DNA of 64,000 nucleotides, from NCBI RefSeq assembly GCF_006443685.1, contig NZ_VFYP01000001.1, positions 2,108,001 to 2,172,000 on the forward strand, written 5' to 3'. Made by a program: the position numbers and the translations under genes. This document shows, piece after piece, positions 43,541-52,977 of the stretch. The DNA is from Rhizobium glycinendophyticum. Its GTDB lineage: Bacteria; Pseudomonadota; Alphaproteobacteria; Rhizobiales; Rhizobiaceae. Each line of letters starts with the position of its first letter. The stretch's first letter is position 1. Under the pieces are notes generated by a model, which was not told where the DNA came from, did not search any database, and saw only the letters and a program-made list of their open reading frames with translations.

Positions 43541-44719
43541 TCATGCATAAGACGGCCGTTCGCCCTCGTGCCAGACGACGACAGAATTGCGGCCATTGAC
43601 CTTCGCCGAGTGGAGAGCGGCATCGGCGCGCTTCAGCAGCTCGTCAGGCGTCACCTGCACGGCGCCATGGGCGACGCCGACGCTGACGGTCACGCTGACC
43701 AGGGCATCCCCAAGCGCGAAGATCTGCTGGGCGACACTTTCGCAGATCACATGCCCGAGAGCTTCCGCCTTTTCCAGGTCGCAGAAGGGGATGTAGGCGG
43801 CGAATTCCGCGCCGGCGAGGCGGCCGAGAAGCGCATGGGGCGGCAGTTCGCGCGCGATGAGGTCGGCGCAGGTTTTGAGCACATGATCGCCACCGGAGTG
43901 ACCGAAACGATCATTGATTCTTTTCACGTGGTCGACGTCAACATAGAGGAAGGCCCCCTCGCCACGGACCTTCATCGACAGGGTTTGCAGCATGTCGAGG
44001 AACGTGCCGCGATTGACGAGACCGGTCAGCGTATCGGTGGCAGCCGCCCACTGGTTTTCGAGCTGCAAGCGCTCCTTGAACAGGATGGGGAGAGACATTC
44101 CAGTCACGATGCCATGCAGGAGAAGTTCGAGCGCCAGAAAACCGAACCAGAGCGACTGCTCCGGCAAGGCGCCCCCCTCGCCCGTCAACGACCAGCCGAG
44201 CGCCGCGAGCGCACCAAGAAGGCTGATGCCTCCATGCGCACCGAACCAGGTCATCATCATCGGGCGGCTCGGCAAATGCTCCTCGCGCACGGAGACGCGC
44301 AGTTCATGCACGACGAGGCCGGCATAGATGGCGGTCAGGACGCCCCAGAGGACCAACGGCGCGAGGACACCGGCGTGGAAAACGGGAACGATCGTCGTCA
44401 GAGCCATCCACAGGAGCGGACCGGCGGACGCCAGATTGAGATCGACGTCGCGGTGATCGAAGCGCCTGAACCCCTGCCAGGCAAGCCCGAGGCTCATCAG
44501 CATGAGGCCGGGGCCGATGGTCACACTGCCGAGACCATAGGTGCCGGTATAGAAGGCCGACAGCAGAGAACCTACAGATGCAGTACCGGCGGAGGCGGAC
44601 CAAATGAGAGATTCCTGCCGACCCGGCTCCGTGCGCCAATTGCGCCAGAACAGCAATGCGAACGTCGCCTGAACGACAAACCCGCAGAGCATGATGGTGG
44701 GAACGTTTACAAAGGACAT
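43541..44719 (-). CDS. Membrane GGDEF-domain protein with degenerate active site
   Basis: A 392-residue protein. Residues 1-200 hold about six or seven membrane helices. The GGDEF domain (about 225-385) includes AATDTLTGLVNRGTFLDML and DVDHVKRINDRFGHSGGDHVLK. The signature is AGAEF (43802-43816) instead of GG(D/E)EF, so the metal-coordinating acidic residue at position three is Ala. The position of the inhibitory RxxD site reads PPHA. It may not make c-di-GMP and may instead be a sensor or effector. It converges on the LacI gene. Confidence 0.85.
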   Translation of the reverse strand: MSFVNVPTIMLCGFVVQATFALLFWRNWRTEPGRQESLIWSASAGTASVGSLLSAFYTGTYGLGSVTIGPGLMLMSLGLAWQGFRRFDHRDVDLNLASAGPLLWMALTTIVPVFHAGVLAPLVLWGVLTAIYAGLVVHELRVSVREEHLPSRPMMMTWFGAHGGISLLGALAALGWSLTGEGGALPEQSLWFGFLALELLLHGIVTGMSLPILFKERLQLENQWAAATDTLTGLVNRGTFLDMLQTLSMKVRGEGAFLYVDVDHVKRINDRFGHSGGDHVLKTCADLIARELPPHALLGRLAGAEFAAYIPFCDLEKAEALGHVICESVAQQIFALGDALVSVTVSVGVAHGAVQVTPDELLKRADAALHSAKVNGRNSVVVWHEGERPSYA

Positions 44720-44908
44720 AAAGAAAAGCCTCGATTGCGCACAACAAGATTAACCGTGCGACAACGCTAGGCCGCAGGCTTTAACCACTCCTCAAGGCAA
44801 TCATTAGGATTTGAATGATCCCGGCTTCTGCACAGCCATCTCAGGCGCAATCAGGGCGTGTCGCGAGATCCTTTAGACCAGATGCCACCGGTTCCACACG
44901 CCCGGCAC

Positions 44909-44940
44909 GAAAAAGCCCGCCCCCAGCTGGAGACGGGCTT
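44909..44940 (-). terminator. Terminator after gnd
   Basis: Arms AAGCCCG and CGGGCTT with an inner CCAGCTGG palindrome. On the minus strand the stem is followed by TTTTCG. It lies 25 nt after the gnd stop. Confidence 0.8.
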
Positions 44941-44965
44941 GTAACGGACAAAAGAGTCCGGGCTG

Positions 44966-46387
44966 TCAGAATTGACCGGCCCAGGGGCCGTGATGGATAT
45001 CCTTGCCGTCGAGGCGGTCGAAGCCATGGGCGCCGAAGAAATCGCGCTGGGCCTGAATCAGATTGGCCGTGCCGCGCCCACGACGATAGGTATCGAAATA
45101 GGAAAGCGCCGAAGAAAGCGCCGGGATCGGCAGCCCTGCCAAGGCGGCATGGGCCACGACGCGTCGGAGCGCCCCGTCGGTATCCTTGACGATTGACGCA
45201 AAGGCCGGCGTCACCACAAGGTTCGGCACGTTCGGGTCCTTGGTGAAGGCCGAGGTGATCTCGTCGAGGAACTGCGAGCGGATGATGCAGCCGGCGCGCC
45301 AGATGCGGGCAATCGTCGGCATGGGAAGGGACCAGCCGAACTCACCGGATGCGGCCGTCATGACGGCAAAGCCCTGGGCATAGGCGGCGACCTTGGCAGC
45401 CAGCAGCGCGTTTTCGAGATCGGCGATGAAGGCGGCGCGGTCTTTGGGTGCTTCAACGGCGGCAGGCAGACCGAACAGCTTTTCCGCCGCCAGACGTTCC
45501 TCACGCAGTGACGACAAGACGCGGCCGGCAACGGCGGCTTCGATGCCGGAGGCGGCGACGCCGAGGTTTTGCGCCTCGATCGCCGACCACTTGCCGGTGC
45601 CCTTCTGGCCGGCGGCATCGACGATCACGTCGACCATCGGCTTGCCGGTCTCCGGATCTGTCGCCTTCAGCACCTTCTCGGTGATTTCAATGAGGTAGGA
45701 GTTGAGGCGGCCCTTGTTCCACTGGCCGAAGATCTCGCCGATCTCCTGGGCCGAGAGCTTCAGACCATCGCGCAGGATGCCGTAGACTTCGGCGATCATC
45801 TGCATGTCGGCATATTCGATGCCGTTGTGGATCGTCTTGACGAAGTGCCCGGCGCCATCGGTGCCGAGCCAGGCGACGCAGGGGTCACCGTTGAACTTGG
45901 CGGCGATCGAGGTGAGCACAGGCTCGACGCGCTTCCAGCTTTCTTCGGTGCCGCCGACCATGATTGACGGGCCATGGCGGGCCCCTTCTTCACCGCCGGA
46001 CACGCCCATGCCGATGAAGGTCAGGCCGGTGCCGGCGAGCTTTTCGAAGCGTGCGACCGTATCGTGGAAATTGGCATTGCCGGCATCGATCATGATGTCG
46101 TTCTGAGCCAGATGCGGCATCAGCGCCGCCATCTGCTGATCGACGGCATCGCCGGCCTTGATCATGATGATGATCGGACGCGGCGGCCGGATGGCAGCGA
46201 CGAACTCTTCGATCGTGTGGCAGCCGATAATCTGTCCGGCCAGATCGCCGGCCTCGCCAAGGAATTCGTCGGTGCGCGCCGGCGTTCGGTTGAAGACCGC
46301 GATCCGATTGCCTTTCTCGGCAATGTTGAGCGCGAGATTGGAGCCCATGACTCCGAGACCGATCAGTCCGATTTCTGCCTGCTGCAC
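44966..46387 (-). CDS. gnd: 6-phosphogluconate dehydrogenase, decarboxylating
   Basis: A 473-residue enzyme that oxidatively decarboxylates 6-phosphogluconate to ribulose 5-phosphate in the pentose phosphate pathway. Seen are the NADP-binding GLIGLGVMGSNLALNIAEKGNRIAVFNRT, the substrate motif GVSGGEEGARHGPSIMVGG, the catalytic Lys region HFVKTIHNGIEYADMQ and the C-terminal YFDTYRRGRGTANLIQAQRDFFGAHGFDRLD. Length is typical. It is monocistronic with its own terminator. Confidence 0.97.
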   Translation of the reverse strand: MQQAEIGLIGLGVMGSNLALNIAEKGNRIAVFNRTPARTDEFLGEAGDLAGQIIGCHTIEEFVAAIRPPRPIIIMIKAGDAVDQQMAALMPHLAQNDIMIDAGNANFHDTVARFEKLAGTGLTFIGMGVSGGEEGARHGPSIMVGGTEESWKRVEPVLTSIAAKFNGDPCVAWLGTDGAGHFVKTIHNGIEYADMQMIAEVYGILRDGLKLSAQEIGEIFGQWNKGRLNSYLIEITEKVLKATDPETGKPMVDVIVDAAGQKGTGKWSAIEAQNLGVAASGIEAAVAGRVLSSLREERLAAEKLFGLPAAVEAPKDRAAFIADLENALLAAKVAAYAQGFAVMTAASGEFGWSLPMPTIARIWRAGCIIRSQFLDEITSAFTKDPNVPNLVVTPAFASIVKDTDGALRRVVAHAALAGLPIPALSSALSYFDTYRRGRGTANLIQAQRDFFGAHGFDRLDGKDIHHGPWAGQF

Positions 46388-46484
46388 GACGAGACCTCAC
46401 TATGCAAATACAAGAACGCGGGCTTTCTCGCATTCATAGCGCTTTGCGGCAAGGCAGAAATTTGATCAGACGGTAAAGGACCTG

Positions 46485-46640
46485 TCACAAAGCCGGCTTG
46501 TCTTCGTCGTCGGTGATGACTCGCCAGGCGGCGCCGTCGAGGTCATCATACTGGCCGCTTTTCAGCGACCAGAGGAAGGCAAAGAGACCGAGACCGCCTA
46601 GGAAGAGTGCGATCGGAATGAGGAAGATCAGCATGTTCAT
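46485..46640 (-). CDS. ccoS: cbb3-type cytochrome oxidase assembly protein CcoS
   Basis: A 51-residue single-pass membrane protein with the CcoS pattern: MNMLIFLIPIALFLGGLGL, then FLWSLKSGQYDDLDGAAWR and a short acidic tail. CcoS is needed for assembly of active cbb3 oxidase, probably for haem/copper insertion in CcoN. Its ATG overlaps the ccoI stop by 4 nt (ATGA). It is the last gene of ccoGHIS. Confidence 0.93.
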   Translation of the reverse strand: MNMLIFLIPIALFLGGLGLFAFLWSLKSGQYDDLDGAAWRVITDDEDKPAL

Positions 46641-48952
46641 GCGGCAAGCCTCGGCTGTGCGGCGGGGCCAGTTACGCGCGTCCCCGTTTCGGCTTCTCCG
46701 CTTGACGCCTCGTCGAGGGCCAGGCGATTGAGTCGGAGCGCATTGGCAACGACGATGATCGAAGAGGTCGACATCGCGACCGCCGCGATCAACGGAGTTG
46801 CGTAGCCGAGCAATGCGATCGGCACGGCAATGACGTTGTAGCCGATGGCGAGTGCAAAGTTCTCGCGGATCAGCCTCCCGGCGCGGCGTGACGCCTCGAT
46901 GGCGAAGGGCACGGCCTCCAGCCCATCACGCATGAAGACGAAGTCCGCAGCCTGACGGCCGACATCGGCGGCCGTGGCCGGTGCCATGGAGACATGGGCG
47001 GCCGCAAGCGCCGGCGCATCATTGATGCCGTCCCCGACCATCAGCAGCTTGCTCCCTTCTGCGGCAGCCTCCGCACAGCCTTCCGCTTTCTGGCGCGGGC
47101 TCAGTCCCGAGCGCCAGCTGTCGATCCCGAGCTCACGCGCAATCTTGGCGACGACCACCGCCCGGTCGCCAGACAGGATGCCGAGCCGGAAGCCGGAGGC
47201 CTTTAGCTGCCGAACCGCAGTCTCGGCGCGCGGACGCAGAATGTCCTCGAAATGGAAGGTCGCGATCTCCGCGCCATCGCGCGACAGCACCACTTCCGAA
47301 TACGGATTGGGGATAAGTTCGGCCTGCGCCTCGCCGCAGGCGAAGGCGCGATGTCCGAGCCGCCAAGTGCCTTCTGAGGTTGCGGCCTCGACGCCGGCGC
47401 CCGGAACCTCGCGCACACCGTCGAAGCTGCGTGGCTGAAGCGAATAGGCGCTCCACAAGGCACGCGACAGTGGATGGCGCGAGTGGGCGGCAAGACCTGC
47501 AGCGATCGCAAAGGCTTCGGCCGTGACAGCCGGTCCATCGACGAGGCGCGGACGGCCGAGGGTGAGCGTTCCGGTCTTGTCGAAGGCGATGGTGTCCACC
47601 TGCGCCAGCCTCTCCATGGCCGAGCCATCCTTGACCATGATGCCGGCCTTGAACAGCCGGCCAGCGGCCACGACCTGCACGACAGGCACGGCGAGACCGA
47701 GTGCGCAGGGGCAGGTGATGATCAGGACAGCGATCGCGACCATCATCGCATGCTTCCAGTCGCCGTCGTAGAGGCCCCAGGTAACGAAGGAGGTGATGGC
47801 GAGAAGGTGCACGGCGGGCGAATAGAACTGGGCAGCCCGGTCGGCAATCCGCCGGTAATGAGCTCTGCCCCCTTCGGCGGCTTCCATCAGGTGGATGATT
47901 TCCGCGAGGAAGGAATTGGTGACGGTGGCGGTCGCCGAGATGGTCAGCGAGCCAGTGAGGCTCAAGGTGCCCGCCTGAACGGCGCTGCCGGGCGCCACGG
48001 ATTGCGGCGCGCTTTCACCGTTGACAATCGACACGTCGAGATCGCTTTCGCCCGCAATCACCACCCCGTCCACCGGAATGCGGTCGCCTGCGGCAATCGC
48101 GATGCGGTCACCGACCTTGATGTCTTCAACGGCGCGGTAGTCCTGGGTGCCGAATTCGCCGATCACCATCGCTCCGCGAGGGCTCAGACGCGCGAGGCCT
48201 GATATGGCCGAGCGAGCCCGGTCGCGCATGACGTGGTCGAGCGTGCGACCAATGAGAAGAAAGAAGAGAAGAGAGGCCGTCGCATCGAAATAGGCGTGTT
48301 CGCCGTGATGGATGGTTTCCCACAGCGAAGCGGCATAGGACAGCGTAATGCCAATGGCGATCGGCACATCCATGTTGGTACGGCCGTGTGTCAAGGCGCC
48401 CCAGGCGGATTGATAAAAGAAGCGGCCGGCATAGATCAGCGCGGGAGCCGCAATCATTGCCGAAATCCAGTGGAAAAGGTCGCGTGTCGCGGCATCCGCA
48501 CCCGACCAGACGGAGACGGAGAGGAGCATGATGTTGGTCGCAGCGAAGCCGGACACGGCAACGGCACGGATCAACTGATTGCGCAGTGAATCGGAGGCCT
48601 CTTCGACCGCCGTGAACAGATGCGATTCATAGCCGGTCGCGGCGATGGCGCGGGGCAGTGCGACCGGATCGGTCTCCACCCCGTCGACACTCTCCTTCCA
48701 GACAACCGAGACGCGTTTGGTCGACAGGTTGACCCTGGCACGCTCGACCTGCGGCAGCGCTTTCAGCGCATGCTCTACCGTGGTGATGCAGGTCCCGCAG
48801 TGAACGGCCGGCACACTCAGATCCACTTGCCAGAGGCCCGGGCCGACGGCGCGGCTCGACAGTCTGAGTTCCTCGGCGGACGGCAGCGCATGCCCTGCCC
48901 GCTCAATATCGAGTGCCCCTTCCGATCCGGCTGCACAGCAACTCATCGTCAT
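46637..48952 (-). CDS. ccoI: Copper-translocating P-type ATPase CcoI (FixI)
   Basis: A 771-residue copper-exporting ATPase that feeds copper for cbb3 oxidase assembly. The N-terminal metal-binding domain has VPAVHCGTCITTVEHAL (CxxC). The membrane channel motif is TCPCALGLAVP, the phosphorylation site is DKTGTLTLGRP (Asp about 458), and the hinge motif is VGDGINDAPALAAAHV. Start and stop each overlap the neighbouring genes by 4 nt, so ccoH, ccoI and ccoS are translationally coupled. Confidence 0.95.
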   Translation of the reverse strand: MTMSCCAAGSEGALDIERAGHALPSAEELRLSSRAVGPGLWQVDLSVPAVHCGTCITTVEHALKALPQVERARVNLSTKRVSVVWKESVDGVETDPVALPRAIAATGYESHLFTAVEEASDSLRNQLIRAVAVSGFAATNIMLLSVSVWSGADAATRDLFHWISAMIAAPALIYAGRFFYQSAWGALTHGRTNMDVPIAIGITLSYAASLWETIHHGEHAYFDATASLLFFLLIGRTLDHVMRDRARSAISGLARLSPRGAMVIGEFGTQDYRAVEDIKVGDRIAIAAGDRIPVDGVVIAGESDLDVSIVNGESAPQSVAPGSAVQAGTLSLTGSLTISATATVTNSFLAEIIHLMEAAEGGRAHYRRIADRAAQFYSPAVHLLAITSFVTWGLYDGDWKHAMMVAIAVLIITCPCALGLAVPVVQVVAAGRLFKAGIMVKDGSAMERLAQVDTIAFDKTGTLTLGRPRLVDGPAVTAEAFAIAAGLAAHSRHPLSRALWSAYSLQPRSFDGVREVPGAGVEAATSEGTWRLGHRAFACGEAQAELIPNPYSEVVLSRDGAEIATFHFEDILRPRAETAVRQLKASGFRLGILSGDRAVVVAKIARELGIDSWRSGLSPRQKAEGCAEAAAEGSKLLMVGDGINDAPALAAAHVSMAPATAADVGRQAADFVFMRDGLEAVPFAIEASRRAGRLIRENFALAIGYNVIAVPIALLGYATPLIAAVAMSTSSIIVVANALRLNRLALDEASSGEAETGTRVTGPAAQPRLAA

Positions 48953-49437
48953 TCTCCCGAAACGGTGATCCGGTGGGCTTCGTGCATCACGAGCTTGCCG
49001 TCCTTCTCGGCCTTGATCTCGACGATCCAGCTCCCGGCGAGCACCTCACGCTCGGCCAGATAGACCCCGTCGCCCGCCGGCGTCAGCACCTGTTCGAAAT
49101 CCTGATGTTCGCCGACCGGACGCTTGAAGTGGGCAATGACGCTGTCGGCGACGACGGGCACGTTGCCGGGTAAGGTCAAGTGATAGCGGATGCCGTCGCG
49201 CTTGACGGCGAGTTCGCCATTGATGCCTGTCGCCAGCATCTGGCGGATGGCCTCGGTCTTGCCATTGAACTGCTGGCTGGCGACATAGGTGTTGGCAACC
49301 ACCAGACCGCTCCAGGTCGACGTCGCGAGATAGGCCATGGTGAAGTTCACCGCGATGATGATACCGAAGAAGGCGACCATGACGGCCAGCATGTGGCGGC
49401 CGGTGAAGGTGAAGGGCTTGGCGGCTCTGGCGGTCAT
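48949..49437 (-). CDS. ccoH: cbb3 oxidase assembly protein CcoH (FixH)
   Basis: A 162-residue protein with one N-terminal membrane helix (about residues 14-36) and a periplasmic FixH domain (NFTMAYLATSTWSGLVVANTYVASQQFN; the TYVASQxFN stretch is typical). CcoH is required for formation or stability of the cbb3 complex and works with CcoI. It overlaps ccoG and ccoI by 4 nt each. Confidence 0.93.
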   Translation of the reverse strand: MTARAAKPFTFTGRHMLAVMVAFFGIIIAVNFTMAYLATSTWSGLVVANTYVASQQFNGKTEAIRQMLATGINGELAVKRDGIRYHLTLPGNVPVVADSVIAHFKRPVGEHQDFEQVLTPAGDGVYLAEREVLAGSWIVEIKAEKDGKLVMHEAHRITVSGE

Positions 49438-51020
49438 TTCTTGGCTCCCGGGGCATTGAAGATGGCAGTGTAGCTGTCCTGCTCGGCGCTGTCCTTGTCC
49501 TTCGCGATGAAGGTGACCTCCTGGGTCTCGGACTGAGCGAATTCGGCAGGCAGCGTGACGAAGACTTTTAGCGTCGTCGCTTCATCCGGTTCGACGGAAA
49601 CGGTGAAAGTGCGAGCCGGCGGCTCATTCACGCCATTGATCTTCATGACCGCCTCCGGAAGATTGTCGAGCGTGACCTCGATCTCGCGCGGTGTCGCGAT
49701 CATGTTGAGCAGGCGAACCGTGTAGCCGTTGCGGATAGAACCGTCCGATTCGAGCACGTATTGCGGATTACGATCATGCAATACGTTCACCTCGAGCCGG
49801 TCGCGACCGACGAGAGAAATCAGAAGCCCGATCCCGACAGCGCTCCAGACACCCATATAGAGCAAGGTGCGTGGCCGAAGAATCACCCGCCAGTCGAAGT
49901 GGCGGATCTTGTCCGAGAAGGATCCGTCGGCATTGCGAACCTTGGACGGCTGGATGGGTGTGGTATTGCCGTTGGTGGCGAGCGCCATGTTCGACTGGTA
50001 TTCCTCGAGCGTCGCATAGGCGATCAGACCGCGCGGCTTGCCGGTCTTGTCCATGACGCTGTCACAGGCATCGATACAGAGTGCGCAGGTAATGCATTCG
50101 AGCTGCTGGCCGTCCCTGATATCGATACCCATGGGACAGACGACGACGCAGGCATTGCAGTCGACGCAGTCGCCGACCGGCTCACCGGCCGCGATCGCCT
50201 TTTTGGCATGGCGCGTACGCGGTTCTCCACGCCAGTCGTTGTAGGTGACGACGAGCGACTTCTCGTCGAGCATCGCCGCCTGAATGCGGGGCCAGGGACA
50301 CATGTAGATGCACACCTGCTCGCGCATCAGCCCACCGAAAACATAGGTCGTGGCCGTCAGGATGGCGACGGTGATATAGGCGACCGGATCGGCCTGACCG
50401 GTGAAAAAATCGACGGCAAGTGACGGCGCATCGGCAAAATAGAAGATCCAGGCACCACCGGTCGCGACCCCGATGGCAATCCAGGCGATATGTTTGCTCA
50501 AGCGCTTCCAGATCTTGTCAAAGGTCCACGGAGCGCCTTCCAGCTTGATGCGGGCGTTGCGGTCGCCCTCGATGAAACGTTCGACGACGAGGAAGAGATC
50601 GACCCAAACGGTCTGCGGACAGGTATAGCCGCACCAGGCGCGCCCGACCGCCGACGTGATCAGGAACAACCCGAACCCCGCCATGACCAGCAGACCGGCG
50701 ACATAGATGAACTCCTGCGGCCAAATCTCGATGAAGAAGAAATAGAAGCGGCGATGAGCGATGTCGATCAGCACGGCCTGGTCGGGCGCATAGGGGCCGC
50801 GGTCCCACCGCAGCCAAGGCGTCAGATAGTAGATGCCAAGCGTGATCGCCATGACGATCCACTTGAATTGCCGGAACTGGCCACTGGCCCGCTTGGGGAA
50901 GATCTTCTTGCGCGCTTCGTAGAGCGGCTTGCGATTCTTCGCCGACATGACCGCCTCGGCGTCATGTCTTTCGATCTCGACCGGATCAACGGCACTGTTC
51001 TGATCGGCATGCATGTTCAT
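49434..51020 (-). CDS. ccoG: Cytochrome c oxidase accessory protein CcoG (FixG)
   Basis: A 528-residue polyferredoxin-like membrane protein. Five or so helices lie in the first 350 residues, with WCGYTCPQTVWVDLF and two [4Fe-4S] motifs, CVDCNACVVVCPMGID and CITCALCIDACDSVM. A C-terminal IgG-like FixG domain follows (about 400-528). CcoG reduces copper during cbb3 assembly. An ATG occurs at 51020 and again at 51014. A perfect FNR/FixK box is centred 63 nt upstream, so ccoGHIS has its own low-oxygen promoter. Confidence 0.95.
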   Translation of the reverse strand: MNMHADQNSAVDPVEIERHDAEAVMSAKNRKPLYEARKKIFPKRASGQFRQFKWIVMAITLGIYYLTPWLRWDRGPYAPDQAVLIDIAHRRFYFFFIEIWPQEFIYVAGLLVMAGFGLFLITSAVGRAWCGYTCPQTVWVDLFLVVERFIEGDRNARIKLEGAPWTFDKIWKRLSKHIAWIAIGVATGGAWIFYFADAPSLAVDFFTGQADPVAYITVAILTATTYVFGGLMREQVCIYMCPWPRIQAAMLDEKSLVVTYNDWRGEPRTRHAKKAIAAGEPVGDCVDCNACVVVCPMGIDIRDGQQLECITCALCIDACDSVMDKTGKPRGLIAYATLEEYQSNMALATNGNTTPIQPSKVRNADGSFSDKIRHFDWRVILRPRTLLYMGVWSAVGIGLLISLVGRDRLEVNVLHDRNPQYVLESDGSIRNGYTVRLLNMIATPREIEVTLDNLPEAVMKINGVNEPPARTFTVSVEPDEATTLKVFVTLPAEFAQSETQEVTFIAKDKDSAEQDSYTAIFNAPGAKK

Positions 51021-51076
51021 GAGAGGAGAACCCTTTTCTGATGTTCGCCTTTTCCCACCTCCCCCGCCACCCCGCC

Positions 51077-51090
51077 TTGACTTAAGTCAA
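51077..51090. promoter_or_regulatory. FNR/FixK box upstream of ccoGHIS
   Basis: TTGACTTAAGTCAA, a perfect 14-bp palindrome matching the FNR/FixK consensus TTGAC/T-N4-A/GTCAA. It is centred 63 nt before the ccoG start and lies after the ccoNOQP terminator. Confidence 0.85.
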
Positions 51091-51145
51091 GCAGCGGCGA
51101 AGCGCCGCAATCCAAGCCACGGAACCGACGCAAGCAGAAACGACA

Positions 51146-51170
51146 AAGGCCGCATCGGGGATGCGGCCTT
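51146..51170 (-). terminator. Terminator after ccoNOQP
   Basis: Arms AAGGCCGCATC and GATGCGGCCTT with a 3-nt loop, 29 nt after the ccoP stop, followed on the minus strand by TTGTCGTTTC. It separates ccoNOQP from ccoGHIS. Confidence 0.85.
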
Positions 51171-51198
51171 CGACTTGGTCTGATCAATGGAGCGAGAC

Positions 51199-52065
51199 CT
51201 ACTCGCCGCCACCCAGCGAATGGACGAAGACGGTGAGCTGCTTCACCGTGCTGTCGCCGAGACGTGCAGTCCAGGCCGGCATTACGCCATGGCGCGGCTG
51301 GCGCACCTGGGCGGCAATTCCCGCTTCGCCGTCGACCTTGAGCCAGATGGCGTCGGCGAGGTTCGGCGCACCGAAGTCGCGTCCACCCTTGGCATCTTCG
51401 CCGTGGCAGGATGCGCAGTTATCCGCGAAGACCTGCTTGCCCGGTTCCACCAGAGCGGCATCGCTCGGCGTGCCCGTCAGGCTGATGACATAGGCTGCCA
51501 CCTGCTTGATCTGATCGGCGTCGAGGATTTCGCCGAAGGCCGGCATTTCCGACACGCGGGTGTCCGCATCGCCGTCATAGCGGATGCCGTGGGCAATCGT
51601 GGTGTGGATCGATTCGAGGTCACCACCCCAGAGCCAATCGTCATCGTTGAGGTTCGGATAACCGGGGCCACCGGCGGCACCAGAACCATGGCAAGGCGCG
51701 CAGTTGACCTTGAAGGCGGCAGCCCCGCCGGCGATGGCAAACTGGTTGAGCTCCTTGTCAGCGACGATCTGGTCGAGCGGAAGTGCTGCGATCTTGTCCA
51801 GATAGACCATCTGCGAGGTCTTGGCGGCCGCCAATTCCTGCGCCACCTCGGCGCGGCTGGAATAGCCCAGCAGGCCCTTGGTGTTGGTGGTCAGCATGGG
51901 CCAGGCGGGATAGAACACCGTATAGGCGATCGCCCAGAGAATGGTCACGTAGAAGGTATAGACCCACCAGCGCGGCATCGGATTGTTCAGTTCGCGAATG
52001 CCATCCCATTCGTGACCGGTGGTTTCGACGCCACTGATCTCGTCGATGTGTTTCTTGTCTGCCAT
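51199..52065 (-). CDS. ccoP: cbb3 oxidase subunit III, dihaem cytochrome CcoP (FixP)
   Basis: A 288-residue membrane-anchored cytochrome. One helix (RWWVYTFYVTILWAIAYTVFY, about 32-52) is preceded by the typical cytoplasmic KKHIDEISGVETTGHEWDGIRELNNPMP. Two haem c sites follow: CAPCH and CASCH, with axial Met candidates in SEMPAFG and GVMPAW. It passes electrons from cytochrome c or bc1 to CcoO/CcoN. It is the last gene of ccoNOQP. Confidence 0.96.
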   Translation of the reverse strand: MADKKHIDEISGVETTGHEWDGIRELNNPMPRWWVYTFYVTILWAIAYTVFYPAWPMLTTNTKGLLGYSSRAEVAQELAAAKTSQMVYLDKIAALPLDQIVADKELNQFAIAGGAAAFKVNCAPCHGSGAAGGPGYPNLNDDDWLWGGDLESIHTTIAHGIRYDGDADTRVSEMPAFGEILDADQIKQVAAYVISLTGTPSDAALVEPGKQVFADNCASCHGEDAKGGRDFGAPNLADAIWLKVDGEAGIAAQVRQPRHGVMPAWTARLGDSTVKQLTVFVHSLGGGE

Positions 52066-52068
52066 TTT

Positions 52069-52221
52069 TCAATCCTCCTTGAGAGGGATGCTGGCTGCAT
52101 CATCGGCGGACTTCTTGCCGCCCGGGCGGAGTGTGAAGACGACGACGCCGGCGAAGAACAGGGCCATGGCGAGCAGGCCCCAGCTGTCGGCGAAGTGACG
52201 CATGGCGGTATAGGTTTCCAT
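52069..52221 (-). CDS. ccoQ: cbb3 oxidase subunit CcoQ (FixQ)
   Basis: A 50-residue single-helix subunit: METYTAMRHFADSWGLLAMALFFAGVVVFTLRPG, then a short tail. CcoQ stabilises the cbb3 complex. The ATG at 52221 is used; an earlier in-frame codon would overlap ccoO. It lies 10 nt after ccoO and 3 nt before ccoP. Confidence 0.94.
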   Translation of the reverse strand: METYTAMRHFADSWGLLAMALFFAGVVVFTLRPGGKKSADDAASIPLKED

Positions 52222-52231
52222 GGGCCTCTCC

Positions 52232-52963
52232 TCAGCGGTAACCGGTCGCGTCGTCATAGGTGGAGAAGTCCACCAGCGTGCCGAGCATCTGCAGATAGGC
52301 GATCAGCGCATCCATTTCGGTGAGCTGGGCCGGATTGCCGTCGAAGTCACCGACCTTGGCCTTCGGATAGCGGGCAAGCAATCCTGACGTGTCGGCGTTC
52401 GGATCGGCCTGGGCGGCGAGATCCGCAGCCGCCAGCTCGACCATTTCGTCCGAGTAAGGCACGCCGACCATGCGGTTTGCCTTCAGGTCCATCTGAACAT
52501 TCGTGACCTTGAGCGGGGTCTCCTTCAGATAGGAATAGCTCGGCATGATCGATTCCGGCACGACGTCGCGCGGCTCGCTCAGATGCTGGACGTGCCACTC
52601 GTTGGAGTAGCGGTCGCCGACGCGGGCGAGATCCGGCCCTGTGCGCTTGGACCCCCACTGGAACGGATGGTCGTACATCGACTCCGCTGCCAGCGAGTAG
52701 TGACCGTAGCGCTCGACCTCATCCTTGAACGGCCGGATCATCTGGCTGTGACAGACATAGCAGCCTTCACGGACATAGATGTTGCGACCGGCCAGTTCGA
52801 GCGGAGAGTAGGGGCGCATGCCCTCTACCTTTTCGATTGTGTTCTCGAGGTAGAAGAGCGGGGCGATCTCGACGATGCCGCCGATGGTGACCACCAGAAG
52901 CGAACCGAGGAAGAGAAGGCTCGTGTTCTTCTCGAGGATTGCGTGTTTATCAAGAATGGACAT
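52232..52963 (-). CDS. ccoO: cbb3 oxidase subunit II, monohaem cytochrome CcoO (FixO)
   Basis: A 243-residue cytochrome c subunit. An N-terminal helix ([22 protein letters not shown]) anchors it; the haem motif [12 protein letters not shown] binds haem c, with an axial Met candidate in [50 protein letters not shown] is diagnostic for FixO. Start ATG at 52963 with AAGGAAGG upstream. Confidence 0.96.
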   Translation of the reverse strand: MSILDKHAILEKNTSLLFLGSLLVVTIGGIVEIAPLFYLENTIEKVEGMRPYSPLELAGRNIYVREGCYVCHSQMIRPFKDEVERYGHYSLAAESMYDHPFQWGSKRTGPDLARVGDRYSNEWHVQHLSEPRDVVPESIMPSYSYLKETPLKVTNVQMDLKANRMVGVPYSDEMVELAAADLAAQADPNADTSGLLARYPKAKVGDFDGNPAQLTEMDALIAYLQMLGTLVDFSTYDDATGYR

Positions 52964-52977
52964 GAAAACCTTCCTTC

